The translations under genes were made by a program, and so were the position numbers. The notes below the pieces were generated by a model that worked only from the letters and a program-made list of their open reading frames with translations, was not told the origin of the DNA and searched no databases. Shown one piece after another: positions 27,999-39,700 of a DNA stretch of 64,000 bases; within the stretch, counting starts at the first letter, position 1; every line of letters begins with the position of its first letter. Source of the stretch: Marinobacterium sp. (GTDB lineage Bacteria > Pseudomonadota > Gammaproteobacteria > Pseudomonadales > Balneatricaceae); the NCBI GenBank assembly GCA_030602245.1, contig JAUWAC010000005.1:62001-126000 (forward strand), read 5' to 3'.

Positions 27999-28095
27999 AG
28001 AAATTTTTGAACAAGTTTGTCTTTCCTTGTGGTCACTACTGCCACTGGTACCTGGGCGTGGCTGTCGGCGAGGGAGCAGGCCAGGTGATACAGGT

Positions 28096-28132
28096 GTCAA
28101 TCTCTTGACAATCCCTCCAGCTGTAGTACCTT
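28096..28132 (+). promoter_or_regulatory. fleQ promoter with FleQ-like box overlapping the -35
   Basis: TTGACA (28105-28110) and TACCTT (28127-28132) are spaced by 16 bases. GTCAATCTCTTGAC (28096-28109) matches the FleQ binding consensus GTCAAT-N2-ATTGAC at all but one fixed position and covers most of the -35. This suggests autorepression. Confidence 0.5.
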
Positions 28133-28165
28133 TGTCAGAATACTGACGCAGACGGGGCTCCCTCC

Positions 28166-29601
<1,436 letters not shown>

Positions 29602-29605
<4 letters not shown>

Positions 29606-30678
29606 GTGATCGCGATCGCATTGCCGAGCTGGAGCGCGAGGTCGCTCAGCTGCGGCAGGAGCAACAGGCGGCGCGGCGCCTGCGGCGACTCATCGATCAG
29701 ATGCCCAGCGGGGTGCTGGTGATCGATAACCGCGGCCTGATTACCGAGTGTAACCCGGCGGCGCAGGCGCTGCTCGGCACCGATCTGTACGAACGACGCT
29801 GGGTGGATGTGATCAACGCCTGCTTTGCGCCCCGCCCGGACGATGGGCACGAGGTATCGCTGAAAAACGGCAAGCGGGTCAGTCTGGCGACACGGGCGCT
29901 GGAGGGCGAGCCGGGGCAGCTGGTGTTTGTATCAGATCAGACCGATACCCGCCTGTTGCAGCAGAAGCTGCATCATTACCAACGCCTGTCCGAGATGGGG
30001 CGGATGATGGCCTCGCTGGCGCATCAGGTGCGCACACCGCTGTCGGCGGCGCTGTTATACGCCAGCCATCTGACGGCGCCGACGCTCAGCGATGAGCAGC
30101 GCATCCGTTTTGCCGGCAAGGTGAAGTCGCGCCTGACGCATCTCGAGCAGCAGGTGCGTGACATGCTGATCTTCGCCCGCGGTGAAACGAAGCTGGAAAA
30201 CCGCGTCAGCGCACGCGAACTGGAAGCCCGCATCGACGATCTGCTGGACATGCCACTGGCCAACGCCGATGCGGACTGCACGCTCGTCAATGAGGCACCG
30301 GAGCTGGTGATTCAGTGCAACCTCGAGGCGCTGCTGGGCGCGGTGATGAATCTGGTCAACAACGCGCTGCAGGCCGCTGGTGAAGGCGCCGAGCTGAAAA
30401 TTCGTCTCGCCCGTGAGGGGCGCTACCTGCGCCTCGATGTCATCGACCAGGGTCCCGGCATGACCGCGCAGCAGCTTAAACAGGCGCTGGAGCCGTTCTA
30501 TACCACCAAGTCCCACGGCACCGGCCTTGGCCTTGCGGTTGCGCAGGTGATCGCCCGCGCGCACCACGGTGAATTTCGGCTGCAGTCGGCCCCGGGCACC
30601 GGCACCTGCGCCACCTTTTTGCTACCCTCACTGGAATCGGCAGCGGCCGAAACGGACGCGGAAGGACAAGATCGATGA
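29602..30678 (+). CDS. fleS: Flagellar sensor histidine kinase FleS (FlrB type)
   Basis: 358 aa soluble kinase with no membrane segment. It has an N-terminal coiled coil, a PAS domain (about 30-115), a HisKA domain with H141 in [13 protein letters not shown], and a HATPase domain ending with [19 protein letters not shown]. It phosphorylates FleR and controls mid-level flagellar genes. Its start overlaps the fleQ stop by four bases, which couples its translation to the master regulator. Confidence 0.94.
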
Positions 30679-32039
30679 ACCCGTCAGTACTGATTGTCGA
30701 GGATGACCTGGAGCTGCGCGAAGCGCTGGCCGATACGCTGGAGCTGGCGTCGATTCCCCATCGACTCGCCGGCAGTGGTGAAGAAGCGCTGGAGCTGCTC
30801 AAGCAGCACAGCGCGGCGATGGTGATCAGTGACGTGAACATGCCGGGGATGGACGGCCATGAGCTGTTACGGCGGCTGCGTCAGAGCCACCCGGGCCTGC
30901 CGGTTGCGCTGATTACGGCGTTTGGTCAGGTTGAAAAGGCGGTCGATGCGATTCGCAATGGTGCCGTCGATTATCTGATGAAACCGTTTGAGCCGGAGCA
31001 GCTGATTGCACTGATCCGCACCCATGCTGGTGGCGTGCCGGCCGATGGACAGCGTGAAGAGCCGGTTGCGGAAGCGCCGGGCAGTCGTCAGCTGTTGCAA
31101 CTGGCGCAACGGGTGGCACAGACTGACTCGACGGTACTGATTACCGGTGAGTCCGGGACCGGTAAGGAGGTGCTGGCGCGTTATATTCACGACCACTCCG
31201 CGCGTGCCGCTCAGCCATTCGTGGCGATCAACTGCGCGGCGATTCCGGAAAACATGCTCGAAGCCACCCTGTTTGGCCATGAGAAAGGGGCGTTCACCGG
31301 CGCCTATACCAGCGCGCCCGGCAAGTTTGAGCAGGCCAATGGCGGCACCCTGTTGCTGGACGAGATCAGTGAGATGGATCTGGGGCTGCAGGCGAAGCTG
31401 TTGCGGGTACTGCAGGAGCAGGAGGTCGAGCGGATCGGCGGGCGCAAAACGATTGCGCTGGATGTCCGCGTGCTCGCCACCAGCAACCGCAAGCTGGAGG
31501 CGTATGTGGCCGAAGGCCGTTTCCGTGAGGACCTCTACTACCGTCTTAATGTCTTCCCGTTGCAGTGGCAGGCGCTGCGCGAGCGGCGTGAGGATATCGT
31601 ACCGCTGGCACGCCGCATTCTGCTGCGCCACTGCAATAAGATGAAGCGCCCGCCCGCGCAGATGACCCCGGCTGCGGAAGCGGCGCTGCGCGATCATGAC
31701 TGGCCCGGTAATGTGCGTGAACTCGATAATGTGATTCAGCGTGCGTTGATTCTGCAGGCCGGCAGCCGCATCGATACGGCCGACCTGCACCTCGCCGGCG
31801 GTGCGATTCCACTGACCGGCGCGCCATCGGCAGCACCGGTGGACGCTGTCGTTGAGGCGGCGGAAGAAGCACCCGGCGTCCTCGGGCAGGATCTGCGTCA
31901 GCGCGAGTATCAGCTGATTCTGGATGCCCTGCGCGCCAGTGGCGGCAGTCGCAAGGACGCGGCGGAAAAGCTCGGCATCAGCCCGCGCACCCTGCGCTAC
32001 AAGCTGGCGCGGATGCGCGAGGAAGGGATCGAGCTGTAA
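30675..32039 (+). CDS. fleR: Sigma-54-dependent response regulator FleR (FlrC type)
   Basis: 454 aa. It has a receiver domain with acidic pocket EDD and phosphoacceptor D53 (VISDVNMPGMDG), an AAA+ domain with GESGTGKE and GAFTGA (about 135-365), and a Fis-type helix-turn-helix at the end (KDAAEKLGISPRTLRYKLAR). The FleS partner overlaps it by ATGA. Likely targets in this window are the sigma-54 promoters before flgB and flgF. Confidence 0.95.
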   Translation: MNPSVLIVEDDLELREALADTLELASIPHRLAGSGEEALELLKQHSAAMVISDVNMPGMDGHELLRRLRQSHPGLPVALITAFGQVEKAVDAIRNGAVDYLMKPFEPEQLIALIRTHAGGVPADGQREEPVAEAPGSRQLLQLAQRVAQTDSTVLITGESGTGKEVLARYIHDHSARAAQPFVAINCAAIPENMLEATLFGHEKGAFTGAYTSAPGKFEQANGGTLLLDEISEMDLGLQAKLLRVLQEQEVERIGGRKTIALDVRVLATSNRKLEAYVAEGRFREDLYYRLNVFPLQWQALRERREDIVPLARRILLRHCNKMKRPPAQMTPAAEAALRDHDWPGNVRELDNVIQRALILQAGSRIDTADLHLAGGAIPLTGAPSAAPVDAVVEAAEEAPGVLGQDLRQREYQLILDALRASGGSRKDAAEKLGISPRTLRYKLARMREEGIEL

Positions 32040-32334
32040 GCGTCGGCAGGTCCTCTGTTTCTGCCAACGTCTATACTCGGTGGTGCGCGGTGTCTGTCGG
32101 GGCGGATCTCGGCGGCTGGCAACGGTCAGGGAAATGTGAGTGCTTACTATCATTCAAGCCTTACATTCTTTAGTCTAGGTGCCGGTAGACCAATGTCTAA
32201 TTCAGGGACAAAGTGCCGCTCAAGTATAACTCTACGCAGTATTGAGTTACGTACGCGGCCAGACCTCAGAACAACAACCACAGGCCGTTTTGCATACCGC
32301 ATAACAACAAATTACCAAGGCTAGGGGCATCACA
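32040..32334. other. fleR-acs intergenic region
   Basis: 295 bases without a gene. A weak hairpin without T-run follows fleR (about 32041-32069). Further on are CTTTAGTCTA (32168-32177), the CrbR-like box and the acs -10. The mRNA leader before acs is about 98 bases. Confidence 0.65.
32186..32230 (+). promoter_or_regulatory. Predicted CrbR-activated promoter of acs
   Basis: Box TAGACCAATGTCTAA (32186-32200), then 24 bases, then -10 TATAAC (32225-32230). The box centre would be near -44, a position for direct contact with polymerase; there is no -35 match. An extra half-site-like CTTTAGTCTA lies at 32168-32177. Confidence 0.6.
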
Positions 32335-34290
<1,956 letters not shown>

Positions 34291-34317
34291 CATCCGCGCG
34301 CACAGGCGCGTCGATAC

Positions 34318-34352
34318 AAAACGCCCTGCAGGCTCTGTCTGCGGGGCGTTTT
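34318..34352 (+). terminator. Intrinsic terminator after acs
   Basis: AAAACGCCCTGCAG / CTGCGGGGCGTTTT stem with one mismatch, ending in T-rich sequence, between acs and crbR. Confidence 0.88.
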
Positions 34353-34441
34353 CGTTTCAATCCTGTTATTATGGCCGCTCAAAAATATCTGGTATCAGTC
34401 GAGATCCCGAAGCAGGATCGCAGGCAGGGGGGAGAATACGC

Positions 34442-35107
34442 ATGCAACTGGCCCAGAAGATTGTAATCGCCGACGACCATCCGCTGTTTCGGGCCGCATT
34501 GAAGCAGGCCGTCACTCAGGCTGTGCCCGGTGTCACCATTCTTGAAGCGGACACGCTGGCGGCGGTACAGGAAACGGTGGAAGCCCATGGCGATGCCGAT
34601 CTGGTCCTGCTCGATATCCACATGCCGGGTGCCCAGGGATTCTCGGGTCTCGTATTCCTGCGCGGGCAGCATCCGGGGATTCCGGTTGTCGTGGTGTCCG
34701 GCAGCGAAGAACCCCATGTCATGAAGCGCGCGATCGACTACGGCGCCTCCGGCTTCATTCCGAAATCGGCGCCGCTGGAGGTGATCTCCGAGGCGATCAC
34801 GTCGGTGCTGGAAGGTGAGGAGTGGCTGCCGCAGGAGATCTCGGACAACCTTGATGATCTGGTCACTGAAGAGGATCAGAAGTTCGCGGCAGCGCTGGCG
34901 TCACTGACACCGCAGCAGTTCCGCGTTCTGACGATGCTGACCGAGGGCCTGCTGAACAAGCAGATCGCCTACGAGCTCAGTGTCTCCGAGGCGACGATCA
35001 AGGCACACGTCACGGCGATTTTGCGTAAACTGGGCGTGCACAGCCGCACTCAGGCCGTGATCGCCGCGCAGCGCCTTGGTGTCGAGCCGCCCAAGACCGA
35101 CGTCTGA
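34442..35107 (+). CDS. crbR: LuxR-family response regulator CrbR
   Basis: 221 aa. It has a receiver domain (about 5-125) with DD and phosphoacceptor D58 (LVLLDIHMPG), and a LuxR/GerE helix-turn-helix (about 150-210: LTPQQFRVLTMLTEGLLNKQ, SEATIKAHVTAILRKLGVHS). It lies between acs and the crbS kinase gene, the conserved arrangement of the acetate-switch regulator (also named MxtR/ErdR partner ErdR in pseudomonads). It probably activates acs and the symporter operon. Confidence 0.88.
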   Translation: MQLAQKIVIADDHPLFRAALKQAVTQAVPGVTILEADTLAAVQETVEAHGDADLVLLDIHMPGAQGFSGLVFLRGQHPGIPVVVVSGSEEPHVMKRAIDYGASGFIPKSAPLEVISEAITSVLEGEEWLPQEISDNLDDLVTEEDQKFAAALASLTPQQFRVLTMLTEGLLNKQIAYELSVSEATIKAHVTAILRKLGVHSRTQAVIAAQRLGVEPPKTDV

Positions 35108-35108
35108 G

Positions 35109-35161
35109 AAAAAAGGGGACAGACCCCATTTCCCTCGGAAATGGGGTCTGTCCCCTTTTTT
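35109..35161. repeat. Perfect 25-bp inverted repeat, bidirectional terminator (REP-like)
   Basis: Two perfectly complementary 25-base arms (35109-35133 and 35137-35161) with a 3-base loop CTC, including GGGGACAGACCCC and ending in A6/T6. It fills the space between the convergent crbR and crbS stops. The core resembles REP-type palindromes spread by RAYT transposases in many gammaproteobacteria; I saw no second copy in this window. Confidence 0.85.
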
Positions 35162-38100
35162 CATTTTTCCTCCGCGCGGGCGGTGGCAATCATCCGATTG
35201 ATCAGTGCGCGCAGCGCGGCCGGCTTCACCGGCTTGGTCAGCAGCTGGGCGCCCGCTGCCTGAATCTCCTCCTTGACCTCGTCGGTACGGTCGGCCGTGA
35301 TGACAATGGCCGGTACCGGTTTGCTCCAGCGCGGGGCGAGTTCGCGCAATGCCATGAGGCCGGTTTCGGTCTCGCCCAGGTGGTAGTCGGCGAGGATGAT
35401 ATCCGGCTCCCAGTCATCTGCGGCGACGCGTTCCAGCGCCTCCTGTCCGGACAGTCCCGACATCACCTCGCAGGACCAGCCCTGCAGCAGTGCGGTCATG
35501 CCCTCAAGGATCTTGGGTTCGTTGTCGATCACCAGCACGCGAATGCCGTTCAGGCCCTTGCTGCGGATCCAGCCGCGTTGCTCGGGCTTGGGCCGCTGCG
35601 CCTGCGCCGGGTCACCGAGCGGAACCGTGATGCTGAACACGGTGCCGCGCCCGGGCCATGAGCGCACGCCAAGCTTGTGACCCAGCATGCGCGCGATACG
35701 TTCGGTGATGGCAAGCCCCAGCCCCAATCCTTTGACCTCACTGTGCTTGGGGTTGTCGATGCGGCGAAACTCTTCGAACACTTCGCCGAGCTTGCTTTCC
35801 GGGATGCCGACCCCGGTATCCCAGACCTCAAGGCGCAGGCTGTCGCCGAGCCGTCGTGCACCCATCAGCACCTTGCCGTTGGCGGTGTAGCGAATGGCGT
35901 TGGAGAGGAAGTTCTGCAGAATGCGGCGCAACAGCGCCTGGTCAGAGTGCACCACCTGACGGCAGCCGACATGGTGGAACTCCAGCCCTTTTTCTTTGGC
36001 GACGGCGGTGAACTCGGTGGTCAGGTGCTGGAACAGTTCATCGAGCGGGAAGTGGCTGAAGTTGGGCTCCAGCGCACCGGCATCGAGTTTGGAGATGTCG
36101 AGGATCGCCGTGATCAGCTCCTCGCCGGCGCGCAGGGCGTTGTCCAGATTTTCCACCAGCTGCGTGGTGTCCGGTTCGTGGGATTTTTGCGCCAGTGCCG
36201 AGGTGAACAGACGGGCCGCGTTGAGCGGTTGCAGCAGGTCGTGGCTGGCGGCCGCGAGGAAGCGGGTCTTGCCCAGGTTGGCGGCTTCCGCGTCGGATTT
36301 GGCCTGACGCAGCTCGTCCTCCATCAGGGCGCGGACCGTGTTTTCCTTGCGCAGCTCCTTGTTGACGACGGAGAGCGCATGGGTACGTTCCCGCACGCGC
36401 TGCTCCAGATTCTCATTGGTTTCCTGCAGCGCAATCTCGGCCAGACGGCGTTCCGTGATGTCCTGATACAGCGTGAAGTAGCCGAGCAGGTCGCCATATT
36501 CACCGATATGCGGAATATAGGTGACCTCGGCATAACGCACCGAACCGTCGCGGGTCGGCATGCGCGTTTCAAAGCGCTGGCGCTCACCGGCCAGGACCTT
36601 GCGGATGTAATGCTGACGCTGCTCGTGTTCCTCTTTTGGCAGCACCTTGTGTGACGGGGTGCCGGCGATGGTGTGGCGATCGATGCCGAACGCATCGGCA
36701 TACGCCTTGTTGACGAACAGGAAGTTGCGATCCGGGTCCAGATAGGCGATCAGCACCGGCACGTTATCGGTGTAGATGCGCACGTTCTGCTCGCTCTCGC
36801 GCAGCGCTTCCTCGGTGCGCTTGTGCTGGGTGATGTCCATGTAGGTGTTGACGTAGCCGCCGTTGGGCATCGGGTTGCCGCGTACTTCGAGCACGGTGCC
36901 GTCCGGGCGGTAGCGCTCGAACGCGTGCGGCTCACCGGAGCTGATCAGCGCCAGTCGTTCGGCGACCTGCTCGTCGATACTGCCGCTGCTGAGGCCGTAT
37001 TCACCGCGCACCGCGTTGTAGCGGAACACCTCTTCGATCGGGCGGCCGACACAGATCAGTCCCTCCGGGAAGTTGAACATGTCGATGTAGCGCTGGTTCC
37101 ACGCAACCAGTCGCATGCGCTGGTCGATCACGCTGATGCCGAGGCTGATGTTCTCGATCGTGGATTGCAGCAGCGAGCGGTTGAAGCGCAGCGCCTGCGA
37201 GGCTTCATCGACGATGGCGACGACGTCGCCGATCTCCATGCCCTTGCCGCGCAGCGTCGAGTCCATGACGATCCGCGCCGATGAGGCGCCGATGGCACCG
37301 GCAAGCAAGCGCTCAACATACTGGATCAGCTCAGGGGTCGCCTTGGCACCGGGCAGTGCCGGCTCCTCGCCGCGCTGCAGCGCGAAGTCATTGAAGGCGT
37401 GCTGGGTACGGCTGATACCCAGGAAGCGCTCCGTCAGCATCTGCAGATCGCCAACGCTGACCTGGCTGGTGAGCCGGCCCGGTTCAGAAACGCCTTTGGC
37501 ATGTACGTTGGTAAAGGCGCTGGCCTGAATGCGATCGACAAGGCGCTGACTGGTCAGGCTGGAGACGATGATATAGAGCAGCACGTTCAGCGACAGGCTC
37601 CAGATCACACCATGGGTGAGCGGATCGAACAGGTCGAGGCCAAACAGTGCCGTCGGCGCCAGCCAGTCAGGTGTCGACCAGCCCGGCAGCAGGTAGGTCG
37701 GAATCAGGTGGGCGCTCTGCATCGAGGGCACGACCAGTGTGTAGACCCAGAGCAGGAACCCGGCGCTCAGCCCGGCCAGTACACCGTGGCGGTTGCCACG
37801 CTTCCAGTAGATGCCGCCCAGAATCGCGGGCAGGAACTGAATCGCGGCGACAAAGGCGAGCAGGCCAAATGAGGCCAGCGAGCCCTGCTCACCGAGAATG
37901 CGGTAATAGAAATACCCCAGCAGCATCAGCGTGATGATGGTGACACGGCGCACGCGCAGCAGTAGCGCACCGAGATCGCCGGACTGCGACAGCTTGAGGC
38001 GTGGGATGCGCAGCAGGACCGGGATCACGATGTCGTTACAGACCATGGTGGCCAGCGTGATACTGGCGACGATCACCATGCTGGTGGCGGCCGACAGTCC

Positions 38101-39099
38101 GCCGAGGAAGGCGAATGTGGTCAGAAACTCCTGTCCCTGTGCCAGTGGCAGCATCAGCACGAACGTGTCGGCGTCGACGCCGGTGCCCCCGAAGTAAAGC
38201 AGGCCACCAAACGCGATCGGCAGCACGAACAGCGAGAGCAGAAACAGATAGAGCGGGAACAGCCAGCGTGCGGTACGCAGGCTGCCCGAGTGCGTGTTCT
38301 CGACGATGGTGACATGAAATTGACGCGGCAGACAGAGGGCTGCACCGCAGGCCAGCAGTATTTCCGTCAAAAAACTGCCGCCAAACGGACTGCTGAAGTT
38401 GTCGTTGAAGCGCAGCTGAGACTGAATATTGGCGATCAAGCCCTCGCTGCCGCCGAAGATATTGAAGGTGACGAACAGGCCAACGGCAACGAATGCGGTC
38501 AGCTTGATGATCGACTCGAACGCCACCGCCAGTACCAGGCCTTCGTGATGCTCAGTGGCGTCGATATGGCGGGTACCAAACAGAATGCCGAACACCGCCA
38601 TCGCCAGTGCCACGAACAGGGCTGTATCAGCCCCCTTGCTGGCGGCCTCGGTCACGCCGGGTGCCAGTGCGTTGTAACTGATGGCAACCGCCTTCAGCTG
38701 AAGGGCGATGTAGGGAATGGTGCCGAGTACGGCGATCACCGTCACCAGCACGGCCAGACTCTGGCTCTTGCCGTAGCGCGACGAGATAAAGTCGGAGATC
38801 GAGGTGATATTCTGCTGTTTGCTGACCAGGATGACCTTCTCGATCACACGCCAGGCAAACAGAAACACCAGCGCGGGGCCGAGATAGGTCGCCATGAACT
38901 CCCACCCGGTCGATGCCGCACGGCCGACGGCGCCATAAAAGGTCCAGGAAGAGCAGTACACCGCCAGCGACAGCGAATAGACCACCGGGTTACTGGCCCA
39001 GCGTTTGCCGGCGCTGCTTTTATCCCCGTAATAGGCGAGCCCGAACAGCAGGCACAGGTACGCCAGGGAGATCAGAATGATGGTCCAGCCCGATAACAT
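35161..39099 (-). CDS. crbS: Hybrid sensor histidine kinase CrbS with SLC5-like membrane domain
   Basis: 1312 aa. Residues 1 to about 500 form a sodium/solute symporter-like domain of about 13 helices (for example LGTIPYIALQLKAVAISYNA). PAS domains lie near 645-755 and 780-900. The HisKA domain has H953 in ASHDLLQPLNAARL, the HATPase domain has GLGLGLAITERIARMLG, and the C-terminal receiver has D1238 in ILADYHLGETE. This is the CrbS/MxtR architecture, thought to sense acetate or its transport and signal to CrbR. It ends against crbR and is divergent from the symporter genes it should control. Confidence 0.92.
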   Translation of the reverse strand: MLSGWTIILISLAYLCLLFGLAYYGDKSSAGKRWASNPVVYSLSLAVYCSSWTFYGAVGRAASTGWEFMATYLGPALVFLFAWRVIEKVILVSKQQNITSISDFISSRYGKSQSLAVLVTVIAVLGTIPYIALQLKAVAISYNALAPGVTEAASKGADTALFVALAMAVFGILFGTRHIDATEHHEGLVLAVAFESIIKLTAFVAVGLFVTFNIFGGSEGLIANIQSQLRFNDNFSSPFGGSFLTEILLACGAALCLPRQFHVTIVENTHSGSLRTARWLFPLYLFLLSLFVLPIAFGGLLYFGGTGVDADTFVLMLPLAQGQEFLTTFAFLGGLSAATSMVIVASITLATMVCNDIVIPVLLRIPRLKLSQSGDLGALLLRVRRVTIITLMLLGYFYYRILGEQGSLASFGLLAFVAAIQFLPAILGGIYWKRGNRHGVLAGLSAGFLLWVYTLVVPSMQSAHLIPTYLLPGWSTPDWLAPTALFGLDLFDPLTHGVIWSLSLNVLLYIIVSSLTSQRLVDRIQASAFTNVHAKGVSEPGRLTSQVSVGDLQMLTERFLGISRTQHAFNDFALQRGEEPALPGAKATPELIQYVERLLAGAIGASSARIVMDSTLRGKGMEIGDVVAIVDEASQALRFNRSLLQSTIENISLGISVIDQRMRLVAWNQRYIDMFNFPEGLICVGRPIEEVFRYNAVRGEYGLSSGSIDEQVAERLALISSGEPHAFERYRPDGTVLEVRGNPMPNGGYVNTYMDITQHKRTEEALRESEQNVRIYTDNVPVLIAYLDPDRNFLFVNKAYADAFGIDRHTIAGTPSHKVLPKEEHEQRQHYIRKVLAGERQRFETRMPTRDGSVRYAEVTYIPHIGEYGDLLGYFTLYQDITERRLAEIALQETNENLEQRVRERTHALSVVNKELRKENTVRALMEDELRQAKSDAEAANLGKTRFLAAASHDLLQPLNAARLFTSALAQKSHEPDTTQLVENLDNALRAGEELITAILDISKLDAGALEPNFSHFPLDELFQHLTTEFTAVAKEKGLEFHHVGCRQVVHSDQALLRRILQNFLSNAIRYTANGKVLMGARRLGDSLRLEVWDTGVGIPESKLGEVFEEFRRIDNPKHSEVKGLGLGLAITERIARMLGHKLGVRSWPGRGTVFSITVPLGDPAQAQRPKPEQRGWIRSKGLNGIRVLVIDNEPKILEGMTALLQGWSCEVMSGLSGQEALERVAADDWEPDIILADYHLGETETGLMALRELAPRWSKPVPAIVITADRTDEVKEEIQAAGAQLLTKPVKPAALRALINRMIATARAEEK

Positions 39100-39415
39100 G
39101 TCGACAGATTCCGCTCGTCAAAGAAAATTCATGATGCCAGTTTACTCTTCGTGTCCGGGTCGAGGGAGTCCCGCGACCTGTGCGGCACGGCGTGCAGGAA
39201 AACATACCCTAAGACCTTGGTCTAGGTTGTGTTACCGGTCCCCGGGCCTCTATTGTGTGATGGACGCTTATGGCGCAGGAGTTGCGGTGCCAGGGGCAGG
39301 ATTGCAGACAGTATGAATCAGACTAAAGTCGGGGCTCCTGTGCCGCGACGCGTTTGTTAGATTCAACCTGTCTGCTTCCATCAGTCGTAATAAAAACAAT
39401 AGAAAGGATGGTGCC
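39100..39415. other. Divergent crbS-symporter intergenic region
   Basis: 316 bases without a gene. It contains the CrbR-like box at 39210-39224, a -10-like TATTGT at 39251-39256 and an inverted copy of the extra half-site-like element (CAGACTAAAG, 39319-39328). I see no clear crbS promoter. Confidence 0.65.
39210..39256 (+). promoter_or_regulatory. Predicted CrbR-activated promoter of the symporter operon
   Basis: Box TAAGACCTTGGTCTA (39210-39224), near-palindromic, then 26 bases, then TATTGT (39251-39256). Its reverse complement matches the acs box at 13 of 15 positions. Confidence 0.6.
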
Positions 39416-39676
39416 ATGTCTAGCAACATCAGCAGCGCGCAGGCCTACTGGAAGGAAAACCTGCGTATCATCATGACCTACCTCGCGATCTGGTTCGTTG
39501 TGTCCTACGGATGCAGCATCCTGTTCGTCGACGCCCTTGATCAGATCCAGTTCTTCGGCTTCCCGCTCGGGTTCTGGTTCGCTCAGCAGGGTTCAATCTA
39601 CGTCTTTCTCGGGCTGATCTGGGCATACGTGTTCAGCATGAACAAGCTCGACGAAAAGTACGACGTTCACGAATAA
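39416..39676 (+). CDS. DUF4212 small subunit of a sodium:solute symporter
   Basis: 86 aa membrane protein with two hydrophobic helices (IIMTYLAIWFVVSYGCSILF and FAQQGSIYVFLGLIWAYVFS), typical of the small partner of VC_2705-type symporters. It ends 24 bases before the large subunit. The substrate of the pair is probably acetate or a similar carboxylate, judged from the CrbSR/acs context. Confidence 0.92.
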   Translation: MSSNISSAQAYWKENLRIIMTYLAIWFVVSYGCSILFVDALDQIQFFGFPLGFWFAQQGSIYVFLGLIWAYVFSMNKLDEKYDVHE

Positions 39677-39700
39677 AAATAAGTACGAAGGACGCTCACC

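Larger units (their letters stand above)
27857..28165. other. Divergent fliC-fleQ intergenic region
   Basis: 309 bases without a gene. It holds the FliA-type promoter of fliC with a leader of about 108 bases on the minus strand, and the fleQ promoter with an overlapping FleQ-like box on the plus strand. Nothing else was recognised. Confidence 0.75.

Noticed and set aside
32041-32069. Intrinsic terminator after fleR
   Set aside because: A stem (CGTCGGCAG/CTGCCAACG) with one mismatch and an 11-base loop is present but there is no T-run, so it was not listed as a terminator.
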